Origin: Winogradskya consettensis
GTDB taxonomy: Bacteria; Actinomycetota; Actinomycetes; Mycobacteriales; Micromonosporaceae
Assembly: GCF_018332715.1 (NCBI RefSeq)
Contig: NZ_BOQP01000017.1
Coordinates: forward strand, 363,848-427,847
Direction of reading: 5' to 3'
Length of the DNA: 64,000 nucleotides
Part shown: in pieces, positions 20,805 through 29,554 of the stretch
How the letters are laid out: each line of letters starts with the position of its first letter
How positions within the stretch are numbered: the first letter of the stretch is position 1
Position numbers and translations under genes: made by a program
The notes under the pieces: model-generated
What the model was told of the DNA's origin: nothing
Databases searched by the model: none
What the model saw: only the letters and a program-made list of their open reading frames with translations

Positions 20805-21740
20805 GTGGCGGAGTTAGAGACCCGTGAGCTGGAGTACTTTGTCGTGCTGGCCGAGGAGCTGCATTTCGGGCGGGCTGCGGCTCGGTTGCTGATCGCTCAG
20901 CCGGCGTTGTCAAAAGCGATCCGGCGTGTCGAGAGCCGCCTCAGGGTGACTCTGCTGGAACGCTCCAGCAGGCACGTCGCCCTGACGCCCGCCGGGCAGG
21001 CGCTGGTGGACCATGGCCGGCACGCGCTCAACGCCGTCAGCGCGGCGGTCGACAAGGCACGCCGGGCCGGTGACCGGCAGGTTCCTCTTCGTCTGGTGAT
21101 CAAACCCGGTGGCGACGCCGGCCTGTTGTCCGGGATCCTCGCCGCCTACGCCCGGCAGCCGGACGCCCGCCAGGTGGACATTCTGTTCGGCGGCGCGACC
21201 GACCGCGCCGACTTCGTGCGTGATGGGCGGGCCGACGTCGCGCTGCTGTACAAACCGTTCGACGACCTGACCGGACTGGACCACGAGACCCTGGCAGTCG
21301 AGGGACGCGTGGCGATTCTGCCGCCCGGCCACCGGCTGGCCTCCCGCGACGAACTGACCCTCGCCGATCTCGCGCAGGAGACCTTCCCGCGCTGGAAAGG
21401 GGTCCGCTGGACCGGGGCACCGGAAGGGAACGAAGGGCCCGAGGTCACCGACGCCGCCGAGGTTCTGCAGATGATCAGGCTGGGCCGTACCGTCGCGATC
21501 CTGCCTCGCTCGCTCGCCCGGCCACCGCACCCCGACCTGGTGTACCGGCCGGTCACCGACGCCCCCACCAGCGAACTCGTCATCGCCTGGGCCCAGGAAG
21601 ACTCCCGCCTCCTGGTCGCCGCATTCATCACCGCCGCCACCGACGCCGCCACCGAGGCCAACAAAGCCACCGAAGCCAACGAAGCCGACGCCAAAGTAGA
21701 AGGTCCGGCCGGGACGCTGCGTGAGGTCCCGGCCGGGTAA
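20805..21740 (+). CDS. LysR-family transcriptional regulator
   Basis: This 311-residue protein has an N-terminal winged helix (ETRELEYFVVLAEELHFGRAA, QPALSKAIRRVE), the hallmark of LysR proteins, followed by a periplasmic-binding-like effector domain. GTG 20805 gives the standard N-terminus; GGATG lies 7 bases upstream. The C-terminus ends in an Ala/Glu/Lys-rich tail (TEANKATEANEADA). It is divergent from the small barrel protein and may control it and itself. The effector is unknown. Confidence 0.92.
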   Translation: MAELETRELEYFVVLAEELHFGRAAARLLIAQPALSKAIRRVESRLRVTLLERSSRHVALTPAGQALVDHGRHALNAVSAAVDKARRAGDRQVPLRLVIKPGGDAGLLSGILAAYARQPDARQVDILFGGATDRADFVRDGRADVALLYKPFDDLTGLDHETLAVEGRVAILPPGHRLASRDELTLADLAQETFPRWKGVRWTGAPEGNEGPEVTDAAEVLQMIRLGRTVAILPRSLARPPHPDLVYRPVTDAPTSELVIAWAQEDSRLLVAAFITAATDAATEANKATEANEADAKVEGPAGTLREVPAG

Positions 21741-21745
21741 AGCGG

Positions 21746-24160
21746 TCAGGCCTCGGGCACCGCCGGCGTGTGCCAGATCTCGCGTCCGTAGTCGCGGACC
21801 GTGCGGTCGGCGGAGAAGAAGCCGCTGCGGGCGGCGTTCAGGATGGACATCCGGGTCCAGGCGTCGCGGTCCTCCCAGGCGTGGGCGACCTCGTCCTGGC
21901 ATTCGATGTACGCGCGGTAGTCCGCGAGGGTCAGGTATTCGTCGCGGTTGAGCAGGTCGTCGGCGACTTCGCGCAGGGCGCCGCCGTCGATGGTGGCGAT
22001 GAAGTCGATGGTTTCGCGCAGTTCCCAGTCGGCTTCGTACCAGCTGCGGGGGCGGTAGCCGGCCTGTTTCAGGGCGACGGCCTGGCCGGCGTCGAGGCCG
22101 AAGAGGAAGAAGTTGTCGGCGCCGACCCGGTCGCGGATCTCGACGTTGGCGCCGTCGAGGGTGCCGATCGTGAGGGCTCCGTTGAGGGCGAGCTTCATGT
22201 TGCTGGTGCCGGAGGCCTCCTTGCCGGCGAGGGAGATCTGCTCGGAGAGGTCGGCGGCCGGGATGATCAGTTCGGCGCCGGAGACGTTGTAGTTGGGCAG
22301 GAAGGCCATCCGAACGTACGCCGAGAGCTGCTGGTCGCCGTTGACGACGTCGGCGACGGCGTTGGCGAGGCGCATGATGCGCTTGGCGGCGTAGTAGCCT
22401 GGGGCTGCCTTGCCGCCGAAGATGACCGACCGTGGCACGAGGCCGGCCGTCTCACCGCGGCGGATGCGGTGGATCAGGGTGATGACGTGCATGACGCGCA
22501 GGAGCTGCCGCTTGTACTCGTGGAAGCGCTTGATCATGACGTCGGCCATGGCGTCGGGGTCGAGAGCTACGCCGGTGACCGCGCGAGCGTAACGGGCCAG
22601 GTCGCGGCGGTTGGCGCGTTTGACCTCGCGCCACTGGTCGCGGAAGGCGGAGTCGTCGGCGGCGGGTTCGAGTTCGCTGAGCCGGTCGAGGTCGCGCAGC
22701 CAGTCGTGGTCGCCGAGCCGGGAGCTGATCAGGCCGGTGAGCCGCGGGTTGGCGATCAGCATGAAGCGCCGCGGGGACACGCCGTTGGTGACGTTGTGGA
22801 AGCGTTCGGGCCACAGCTCGGCGAAGGGCCGCAGGGTGGTCTCGCGCAGCAGCTTCGAGTGCAGCTCGGCGACGCCGTTGACGGCTTTGGCGCCGACGAC
22901 GGCGAGATGTGCCATCCGTACCCGTCGCTCGGGCTCTTCCTGAATGATCGACAACTCACGCAGCCTGCCGGTGTCGCCGGGGTAGGCCTGCTCCACCTCC
23001 TGCAGGAAGTGGAAGTTGATCAGATAGATGATCTCCATGTGCCGGGGCAGGAGCCGTTCCACCAGCGCGACCGGCCAGGTCTCCAGGGCTTCGGGCAGAA
23101 GCGTGTGACAGGTGTACGCGAAAGTGCCGCGAACGATCAGCCAGGCGCGATCCCAGTCGAGGCCCTCCTCGTCGAGCAGCACCCGCATCAGCTCGGCGAC
23201 CGCCATGACCGGATGCGTGTCGTTGAGCTGGATGGTCACCTTCTCGGTGAACGCGTCCCACCCGGTGTTGCGCAGCCGGTAACGGCGCACGATGTCACGC
23301 AGCGCACAGGTGACCAGGAAATGTTGCTGCTTGAGTCGCAGCTCGCGGCCGAGCTCGGTGCTGTCGTCGGGGTAGAGCACCTTGCTGATGTTCTCGGAGC
23401 GCACGATCGCGTCGACGGCCTCGCCGTAGCGGCCCTCGCCGAAGCGGGACAGGTCGAACGACGCGCGGCTGGCCCGGGCCCGCCACAACCGGATCAGGTT
23501 GACGGTCTGCGTGCCGTAGCCGGGGACGAGCATGTGGCTGGGCTCGCCGAGCACGATCTCGTCCGGCGTCCACTTGCCGTCCTCGACCTTGCCGTAGAAG
23601 CCGACCGGCTGCTGGTCGTCGGGGGCCGCGAACTCCCACGGGTTGCCGTAGAACGTCCAGTCGTCGGGGCGTTCGACCTGGGCGCCGTCCTCGAACGTCT
23701 GCTTGAAGATGCCCAGGTCGTAACGGATGCCGTAACCGACGGCCGGGATGTCCTCGGTGGCGAGCGCGTCGAGGATGCACGCCGCGAGCCGGCCCAGCCC
23801 GCCGTTGCCGAGGCCGGGTTCGACGTCGAGATCCTCCAGCTCGGCCGGGTCGAGACCCAGCTTCTCGAGGGCGTCGCGGGCCTGGTTCTGCAGCCCGGAG
23901 TAGAGCAGGTTCTGCGGCAGCTGCTTGCCGAGCATGTACTCCGCGGACAGGTAGTAGACGAACCGCGGGTTCGTCTCGTAGTACGTCGCGGCGGTCTTCA
24001 CATAACGATCGACGAGACGGTCCCGCACCGTGAGCGCGAGCGCCTGGTAGATGTCCTGCGCGCTCGCCGACTGGCGGGTGGTCCCCCGCTGGTGGGCGAG
24101 GTTGCGCAGCAGGTCGGTCTCGAACTCGTCGGCGGGTACGCCGTCGTTGGCCACAGTCAC
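21746..24160 (-). CDS. glgP: Glycogen/maltodextrin phosphorylase
   Basis: This 804-residue enzyme releases glucose 1-phosphate from alpha-1,4-glucans using pyridoxal phosphate and phosphate. The PLP-lysine motif EASGTSNMKLALNGALTIG lies at about residues 645-663. Other family text includes EPGLGNGGLGRLAAC, QLNDTHP and NVTNGVSPRR. The length matches the bacterial GT35 phosphorylase family. GTG 24160 is the start, with GGCGG just upstream. It is a single gene, convergent with the LysR gene and separated from it by only 5 bases. It may feed or drain the same alpha-glucan pool as the AglEFG importer nearby, an inference. Confidence 0.95.
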   Translation of the reverse strand: MTVANDGVPADEFETDLLRNLAHQRGTTRQSASAQDIYQALALTVRDRLVDRYVKTAATYYETNPRFVYYLSAEYMLGKQLPQNLLYSGLQNQARDALEKLGLDPAELEDLDVEPGLGNGGLGRLAACILDALATEDIPAVGYGIRYDLGIFKQTFEDGAQVERPDDWTFYGNPWEFAAPDDQQPVGFYGKVEDGKWTPDEIVLGEPSHMLVPGYGTQTVNLIRLWRARASRASFDLSRFGEGRYGEAVDAIVRSENISKVLYPDDSTELGRELRLKQQHFLVTCALRDIVRRYRLRNTGWDAFTEKVTIQLNDTHPVMAVAELMRVLLDEEGLDWDRAWLIVRGTFAYTCHTLLPEALETWPVALVERLLPRHMEIIYLINFHFLQEVEQAYPGDTGRLRELSIIQEEPERRVRMAHLAVVGAKAVNGVAELHSKLLRETTLRPFAELWPERFHNVTNGVSPRRFMLIANPRLTGLISSRLGDHDWLRDLDRLSELEPAADDSAFRDQWREVKRANRRDLARYARAVTGVALDPDAMADVMIKRFHEYKRQLLRVMHVITLIHRIRRGETAGLVPRSVIFGGKAAPGYYAAKRIMRLANAVADVVNGDQQLSAYVRMAFLPNYNVSGAELIIPAADLSEQISLAGKEASGTSNMKLALNGALTIGTLDGANVEIRDRVGADNFFLFGLDAGQAVALKQAGYRPRSWYEADWELRETIDFIATIDGGALREVADDLLNRDEYLTLADYRAYIECQDEVAHAWEDRDAWTRMSILNAARSGFFSADRTVRDYGREIWHTPAVPEA

Positions 24161-24186
24161 GCCCGCCAGTATCTGCCCGGCACAGC

Positions 24187-24219
24187 AACGCCGCGCACCG
24201 AAGCGGTGAACGCGGCGTT
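24187..24219 (-). terminator. Hairpin terminator of the DUF5666-like gene
   Basis: AACGCCGCG (24187-24195) pairs perfectly with CGCGGCGTT (24211-24219), with an inner CACCG/CGGTG stem. It lies between the DUF5666-like gene and glgP, both on the minus strand, and so insulates glgP. Confidence 0.7.
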
Positions 24220-24245
24220 TCTGATCATCAATAGCTCAAGCGGAA

Positions 24246-24875
24246 CTACTGTGAGTCGTCGCCAGGCTCAGCGGAGGGTGACGTGTCGTCATCGTCGCCC
24301 GGCTCAGTGCTCTCGGACGGCTCTACGCTCGGCGAGGGCGAGATCGAGGGCGACACTGTCGGTGAAGGCTTAGGCGACACGGTCGGTGACGGGGTGGCGC
24401 GGACCTTACCTTTGGCGATAATGATCTCCGCCGTGTAGTCCGACCCCGACCGGCGACCGCCCACGTCGATCCGGAACCCGGCGGCGATCGAGGACAGCCC
24501 CGCCCCCCGCTTCCCGTTGACCCTGATCAGCGCGTCGTCCGCCACGGTCACCGTGATCGTCTTCTTGCGGACGTCCTTGGTGCCACCCTTGGCGTACAGA
24601 GTGATCGTCCCGGCCGTCGCATCCACCGAGGTCACCGTGCCGGTAGCGGCGAAAAGGGCCCGCTTGGCGGTCTTGGTCGGCTTCGCAGTCGGCTTGCCAC
24701 TCGATTTCTCACTCGGCTTGCTGCTCGATTTGTCGCTGGACTTGGCGGCCGTGGCAGAGGCCGCGACGGTGGCCGTGGCCGGCGTGGGGGTCGAGGCCAG
24801 GGCGGCGGTGGCAAGGGTGGGCACGGCGATCGCGGCCGCGGCGAAGGTGGCGATAACGGTCCGGCGCAGGCGCAT
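24246..24875 (-). CDS. Secreted DUF5666-like protein with low-complexity linkers
   Basis: This 209-residue exported protein has a signal peptide (RRTVIATFAAAAIAVPTLATAALA), then a Ser/Lys/Pro-rich linker. A small beta-rich domain follows at about residues 75-155 (GTVTSVDATAGTITL, resembling the DUF5666 pattern), then a Pro/Ser/Asp tail. The tail and linker suggest location at or beyond the cell wall. ATG 24875 has AAGGAG 6 bases upstream. The function of the family is unknown. It is downstream of the histidine kinases but has its own promoter region. Confidence 0.7.
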   Translation of the reverse strand: MRLRRTVIATFAAAAIAVPTLATAALASTPTPATATVAASATAAKSSDKSSSKPSEKSSGKPTAKPTKTAKRALFAATGTVTSVDATAGTITLYAKGGTKDVRKKTITVTVADDALIRVNGKRGAGLSSIAAGFRIDVGGRRSGSDYTAEIIIAKGKVRATPSPTVSPKPSPTVSPSISPSPSVEPSESTEPGDDDDTSPSAEPGDDSQ

Positions 24876-25014
24876 CGGGGCGACTCCTTGATCGGGGAGA
24901 CCCCAATCTGCGCCCCCCTGAGTGCGGAACCGGTGCTCTTCCAGGTGCGAACCGGTTGCCGACCCCCGCGGACCTCGGCAGAGACGTGAGCGCCACAGCC
25001 GGCACCGGCAGCGG

Positions 25015-26958
25015 TCAGGCCGGGCTGGGGACGGCGGTGAGGGGCAGGGTGACCGTGAACGTGCTGCCGTGGTCGAGGCGGGACTGCACCCGGACCGTGC
25101 CGCCGTGTTCGGTGACGATCGTGCGGACGATGGCGAGGCCCAGGCCGGGGCCCTGGACTGCCTGATCCATGGCGTTGGCCGCTCGGTGGAACGGGGTGAA
25201 CATGCCGGGCAGGTCGCCCTCGGGGATGCCGATGCCGGTGTCGGTGACGCAGAAGACGGCGTCGCTGCCCTCCGCGCGTACGTGGTAAGTGACGTGGCCG
25301 CCCGCCGCGGTGAACTTCAGAGCGTTGTCGAACAGGTTGCGCACGGCGCGTTCCAGGCGCCTGGCGTCGCCGTGCACCCACACCGGGGCGGCGTCGCCGG
25401 TCAGGGTGACGTCGCGGCCGCGGGCGACCGGGGCGAACTCGGCGTGCACCGTCGCCGCGGTGGTGGCGAGGTCGACCGGGGCGCTGTCGCCGGCGGCGTC
25501 GTCGTGCTCGCCGATCGCGGCGCCGGCCTTGTCGAGGAGCAGCAGGTCGGCGACCGTGGCCTGCAGGCGGTGGGCGTTGCGGAGGATCGCGCTGACGCCG
25601 CGCTGCTGCAGCGGGGACAGTTCGCCGCCGTCGCCGTCGCTGAGCATCTCCGTGTAGCCGAGGATGCTGGTCAGCGGGGTGCGCAGCTCGTGGGTGACGG
25701 TCGAGACGAAGACGTCCTTGCGTTCGTCGAGGCCGCGCAGCTCTCCGATGAGGCGGGTCTGGCGGGCGTGCAGGCGCTGCTGGCGGATGGCGTGATCGAT
25801 CTCGCGGGTCAGCGTGACCAGCAGACGGCGCTCGTCGTCGCTCCACTCGGGACGCTCGTGGCGCACCACGTAGAGCAGCCCCGGCGGGCAGTTGGCGTCA
25901 CCGGCGATCGCCACGGCGACGGCGCCCTGGACGTGCGGCACGGTCAGGGCCACGCCGGGCTCACCGGCAAGGACCTCCTGGACCGTACGCGCGGACAGCG
26001 ACGGCGCCTCCTGCGGCCAGCTGACGGTGAGCCCGTGCGTGACGTCGACCGAGATCCGGCCGTGGACGGCGTCCGCGCCGAGCGCCTCACCGATCATGGC
26101 GGTGACCCGGCGGGCGGTGAGCGCGGGGTCGTGGGTGTCGCGCAGTTCCACGGCGACCGCCTGGCGCAGGTCGGTGCGGTGGATCCGGGCCCGGTCCGCG
26201 GCGTGCAGCCGTTCGGTCTCGGCGGCGAGATCGTTGAGCGTACGGATGACGGTCCGCAGTTCCTTCGGCCCGGCCGGCACCGCCCGGGCCGACAGCTCCC
26301 CGCTCGCGAGACGTTGCAGGGTACGGCGGATGTGTTCCAGCGGCGCGATCAGCGTCCGGCGGCTCCACAGCCCGAACAGCATCGTCCCGCCCAGCAGGAC
26401 GACGCCGAGCGACTCGAAGAGCAGCTGGGCCAGACGCTGCTCACGGCGGTCGTGGTCGGTGGTGCTCGCCTGCTCGGCCCGGATCGCCGCGTCCACGGCG
26501 GCGTTCGACGCGCGGATCCCGTCGAACAGGTCCTTGCCCCGGCGGGTCAGCGGGTACTCGGGGTCGGCGACTCCCGCGTTCACGACCGGGGTCGCGAACG
26601 CGTAGAGCCACTGCGAGGCGGCCGCGCGTTCCTGTTTGAGCAGCTGGAGCACCGTCGGGTCGGTGATCGTGGCGGCCACTGCGTCGAGCGCGACGAACGC
26701 GCCGCTGCGGCCCTTGTCGTACGGATCGAGGAACAGGTCCTGGCCGGTCAGCTGGAATCCGCGTACGCCCGTCTCGGCGTCGGTCATGTGCTGCAGCACC
26801 GCGACGTTGGCGTCGCGGGCGGCCTCGAGCCGGGTGGCCCGCGCGGTGTGGCGGGTCTGCAGCCGCTCGGTGACCACGAGCTGGGTGACGACGTAACCGA
26901 GGAACAGCAGGATCAGCAGGATGAAACCGGCGTGTACGCGTCGGCCCAGCGAGCCCAC
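25015..26958 (-). CDS. CHASE3-HAMP-GAF hybrid sensor histidine kinase
   Basis: This 647-residue membrane kinase has helices at about 10-28 and 184-203. Between them lies a CHASE3-like extracellular helical domain (DAETGVRGFQLTGQDLFLDPY), then HAMP, a GAF-like domain, a HisKA box with THELRTPLTS near residue 421, and a HATPase domain (NLFDNALKF, DTGIGIP, GPGLGLAI). The GTG start at 26958 lies one base after the stop of the upstream kinase gene, so the two kinases form an operon. No response regulator is present in the operon. Confidence 0.9.
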   Translation of the reverse strand: MGSLGRRVHAGFILLILLFLGYVVTQLVVTERLQTRHTARATRLEAARDANVAVLQHMTDAETGVRGFQLTGQDLFLDPYDKGRSGAFVALDAVAATITDPTVLQLLKQERAAASQWLYAFATPVVNAGVADPEYPLTRRGKDLFDGIRASNAAVDAAIRAEQASTTDHDRREQRLAQLLFESLGVVLLGGTMLFGLWSRRTLIAPLEHIRRTLQRLASGELSARAVPAGPKELRTVIRTLNDLAAETERLHAADRARIHRTDLRQAVAVELRDTHDPALTARRVTAMIGEALGADAVHGRISVDVTHGLTVSWPQEAPSLSARTVQEVLAGEPGVALTVPHVQGAVAVAIAGDANCPPGLLYVVRHERPEWSDDERRLLVTLTREIDHAIRQQRLHARQTRLIGELRGLDERKDVFVSTVTHELRTPLTSILGYTEMLSDGDGGELSPLQQRGVSAILRNAHRLQATVADLLLLDKAGAAIGEHDDAAGDSAPVDLATTAATVHAEFAPVARGRDVTLTGDAAPVWVHGDARRLERAVRNLFDNALKFTAAGGHVTYHVRAEGSDAVFCVTDTGIGIPEGDLPGMFTPFHRAANAMDQAVQGPGLGLAIVRTIVTEHGGTVRVQSRLDHGSTFTVTLPLTAVPSPA

Positions 26959-26959
26959 G

Positions 26960-28570
26960 TCACGCCTCCGGCAGGGTGAAGGCGATGGTCGTGCCCTGAC
27001 CGGTAGGTGTCGCCTCGGCCCGGATCGTGCCGCCGTGGCGTTCGACGATGCGCTGGCAGGTGGACAGGCCCACGCCGTACCCGGGCAGCTCGCCGTCGAT
27101 CTGGGTGAACATCTCGAAGACCCGCGAACGGTCGGACGCGGGGATGCCGATGCCGTTGTCGGTCACCGTCACCCGCCATCCTCCGGGGGCGGGCACGGCG
27201 GCGACGGAGATCCGGCTGGGCCGGTCGGGGTGCCGGTACTTCACGGCGTTGCCGATGAGGTTCTGCAGCAGCTGCCGGATCAGGGTCGGGTCGACGGCGA
27301 GGGTGGGCAGGCCGGGTGCGACCTCGACCTGCGCGCCGGCCGGTTCGATCACCTCGTGCAGATCCAGCAGGGCAAGCGTCACCACCTCGCCGAGGTCGGC
27401 CTGCGCGCGGCGGCACGGCTCACTGCCCGCCCGTGCGTACGAGAGCAGCGCGTCGATCAGTCCCTGAACGCGGCCGACCGCACGGACCGCCGAGTCGATC
27501 CATTTGTGGGCCAGCTCGTCGAGGTTCTCCCGGTAGTTGTCGGCGAGCAGCTCGAGGTAGCCGTGCACGACGGCGAGCGGTGCCGCGAGGTCGTGGCTGA
27601 CCACCCCGGCGAACTGCTCCAGCTCGGTGTTGGAGCGGCGCAGTTCGGCGAGGGCGTTCTCCAGGGCTTCGCGCTGGGCCCGGTCGGCGGTCACGTCGCT
27701 CATCGCGACCACGGCGCCGAGCGGGCTGCCGTCCGCCGTGGTGAGGGCACGGCCGCTGACGCTGACGTGCACCGGCGTACGCCCCGCTGGTTTGATGATC
27801 ATCTCGGCGTCCCGGACCATGCCGCCGCGCAGCGCCCGCAGCAGCGGGATCTCCTCCACGGGCAGCGGCGTCACGCCGTCGGTGCGGTAGAGCGCGTAGT
27901 GGCCCGCGAACTCGCCCGGCGTGACCGTGGGGTCGGCGTCGAGGCCGTGCCAGTTGCGGCTGGCGCGGTTGAACAAGGTCAGGTGACCGTGGGGGTCGGC
28001 GGCCACCACGGCGACGTCGATGGTCTCCAGCACCGCGTCGGTGAAGTCCTGGCGCGCCTCGGCCTCGACGTAGAGCCGCGCGTTGAGCCGGGCCTGACGG
28101 CGCCGCTCGAACAGTGCGAGCACGACCTGCGCGAGATCCTTGAGGCGGGAGATCTGCGCGTCGCTGAGCTCGCGCACCTCGGAGTCGAACACGCACAGCG
28201 TGCCCAGGGCGTGGCCCTGCGGCGTGACCAGCGGCGCCGAGGCGTAGAACCGCACGTCGGCGAGCAGGCCGGTGACCCAGGGGTTAGTCGCGTACGCGGG
28301 GTCCCGGCGGGCGTCGGGGAGGTAGGTGAACCGGCCGGTCTCGAACCGGACCGCGCACATGGAGTCCTCGCGGGCCGAGTCCCCGCCCTCGAAACCGGTC
28401 GTGGTGAGCTGGCACTGGCGCTTCTCGTCGATGAGGTTCAGCGTCGCGGTGGGCACACCGGCCACCATCGCGGCGACCCGGACGACCGCCTCGAGCTCGT
28501 CGTCGGCGGGGGCGTCGAGCAGGTGGTACTCGTGCAGCGCCCGCAGCCGCTCCTTCTCACGCACCCTCAC
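26960..28570 (-). CDS. GAF-PAS sensor histidine kinase, cytoplasmic
   Basis: This 536-residue soluble kinase has an N-terminal GAF domain (about 20-165) and a PAS domain (about 175-290, NWHGLDADPTVTPGEFAGHY). A HisKA box follows in which the phosphoacceptor context is VVSHDLAAPLAV (about residue 325), typical of phytochrome-like and cyanobacterial kinases. The HATPase domain has NLIGNAVKY, DNGIGIP and GYGVGLS. The start is GTG 28570, with no clear ribosome site. It is the first gene of a two-kinase operon without a partner regulator. No chromophore-binding cysteine can be assigned. Confidence 0.9.
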   Translation of the reverse strand: MRVREKERLRALHEYHLLDAPADDELEAVVRVAAMVAGVPTATLNLIDEKRQCQLTTTGFEGGDSAREDSMCAVRFETGRFTYLPDARRDPAYATNPWVTGLLADVRFYASAPLVTPQGHALGTLCVFDSEVRELSDAQISRLKDLAQVVLALFERRRQARLNARLYVEAEARQDFTDAVLETIDVAVVAADPHGHLTLFNRASRNWHGLDADPTVTPGEFAGHYALYRTDGVTPLPVEEIPLLRALRGGMVRDAEMIIKPAGRTPVHVSVSGRALTTADGSPLGAVVAMSDVTADRAQREALENALAELRRSNTELEQFAGVVSHDLAAPLAVVHGYLELLADNYRENLDELAHKWIDSAVRAVGRVQGLIDALLSYARAGSEPCRRAQADLGEVVTLALLDLHEVIEPAGAQVEVAPGLPTLAVDPTLIRQLLQNLIGNAVKYRHPDRPSRISVAAVPAPGGWRVTVTDNGIGIPASDRSRVFEMFTQIDGELPGYGVGLSTCQRIVERHGGTIRAEATPTGQGTTIAFTLPEA

Positions 28571-28721
28571 ATCACATGGTTCGGCACGTTCGCGCCCGAC
28601 TTGAACCTGTGAGCTCCCTGAAGGTCGTTACCGATTCGTTACCTTGGCGACCCCCGCACCTGTGGTGACGGTCACACCGGCGTTATGGGGGGTTCGCGGG
28701 CATTGGCGATGACCGATGTTA

Positions 28722-28795
28722 CTCACCGTGAGGTGATCTTGTTTCGTGGACGTTACCGGCCGGTAGCCAGACCTCTTGCTCCCTACCGGCGAGTA
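28722..28795 (+). promoter_or_regulatory. Operator cluster upstream of the DUF6230 gene
   Basis: Three inverted repeats lie 50-130 bp before the DUF6230 start: CTCAC-C-GTGAG (28722-28732), the perfect 12-mer TACCGGCCGGTA (28754-28765), and its near copy TACCGGCGAGTA (28784-28795), 30 bp further on. The last two look like a pair of sites for one TetR-like dimer. No such regulator is adjacent. Confidence 0.55.
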
Positions 28796-28847
28796 GGAGC
28801 AACATCTCCCGCACGTTAGGACCCGTTCATTTCACAAGGGAGAATCG

Positions 28848-29483
28848 GTGAAGGAAGCGCAGGGCGACCCGGCCTACGGTCGCACCAACTGGCGCCGTTT
28901 CGCGGTCGCCACGGCGGTACCCACCGCGGCGGTCGCCGCACTGGTCTTCGGCATGGCCAACGGGGCGTTCGCGGCCTCGTTCGCCGTCTCCGGCCAGACG
29001 TTCAAGATCTCCGCCGACCAGCTCGACGGCACCGGCTTCGCCCAGTACGGCGGCTTCGTCGAGAAGACGGACGGCACCAAGATCCCGGTCGCCGTCTCCA
29101 GCATCGACTCCGCCAAGCTCTACAACCTGTGCCAGTCGGTCAAGACCCCCGGCCTGCCCATCTCCCTCACCATCCGGGCGGGGCGTGAGGACGGGAAGCC
29201 CGCGAAGGCGACCAACCTGCTGATCGGTGTCAACGAGCTCAGCGGCGACGCGGAGTTCACCGACATCAACATCGGCCAGGACGCCTCCACGGTCGGGCCC
29301 GCGAGCGAGAACGCCGAGGAGAAGAAGGCCCGCACCGGCATGTTCGGCCAGCAGGCCACCCACGTGAAGATCGACGGCCTCAAACAGACCGCCGTCTCCA
29401 CCACGGCCGGCACGTTCACCCTCACCGGCCTCAACCTGAAGATCAATGTCTCCGGCAGCGGTACGCCTCCGGAGTGCTTCTGA
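28848..29483 (+). CDS. DUF6230-family secreted protein
   Basis: This 211-residue protein has a signal helix (AVPTAAVAALVFGMANGAFA) followed by a beta-rich domain (FAVSGQTFKISADQLDGTGFAQYGG). This is the pattern of the actinobacterial DUF6230 family, sometimes annotated as cholesterol esterase without good evidence. GTG 28848 has AAGGGAG upstream. It precedes a DUF6114 gene, the usual pairing of these two families in streptomycetes and relatives. Promoter palindromes suggest repressor control. The function is unknown; association with the cell surface is inferred from the signal sequence. Confidence 0.82.
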   Translation: MKEAQGDPAYGRTNWRRFAVATAVPTAAVAALVFGMANGAFAASFAVSGQTFKISADQLDGTGFAQYGGFVEKTDGTKIPVAVSSIDSAKLYNLCQSVKTPGLPISLTIRAGREDGKPAKATNLLIGVNELSGDAEFTDINIGQDASTVGPASENAEEKKARTGMFGQQATHVKIDGLKQTAVSTTAGTFTLTGLNLKINVSGSGTPPECF

Positions 29484-29490
29484 CCCACGC

Positions 29491-29525
29491 TTGAGGCCCG
29501 CGGTCTGCACCGCCGCGGGCCTCAA
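29491..29525 (+). terminator. Strong hairpin after the DUF6230 gene
   Basis: TTGAGGCCCGCGG (29491-29503) pairs perfectly over 13 bp with 29513-29525. It lies between the DUF6230 and DUF6114 genes and so probably attenuates, rather than abolishes, transcription of the second gene. Confidence 0.85.
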
Positions 29526-29554
29526 CCGTGCCTGGCACCATGAAAGGGCGCTTC

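Noticed and set aside
21770..24373. 867-residue open frame antisense to glgP
   Set aside because: It is a shadow of a strongly coding GC-rich gene; the reverse-complement text has no family features, while glgP has all its motifs.
24922..28612. Long plus-strand open frames (685 and 563 residues) opposite the histidine kinases
   Set aside because: They mirror the codon bias of the real minus-strand kinases and lack ribosome sites or domains.
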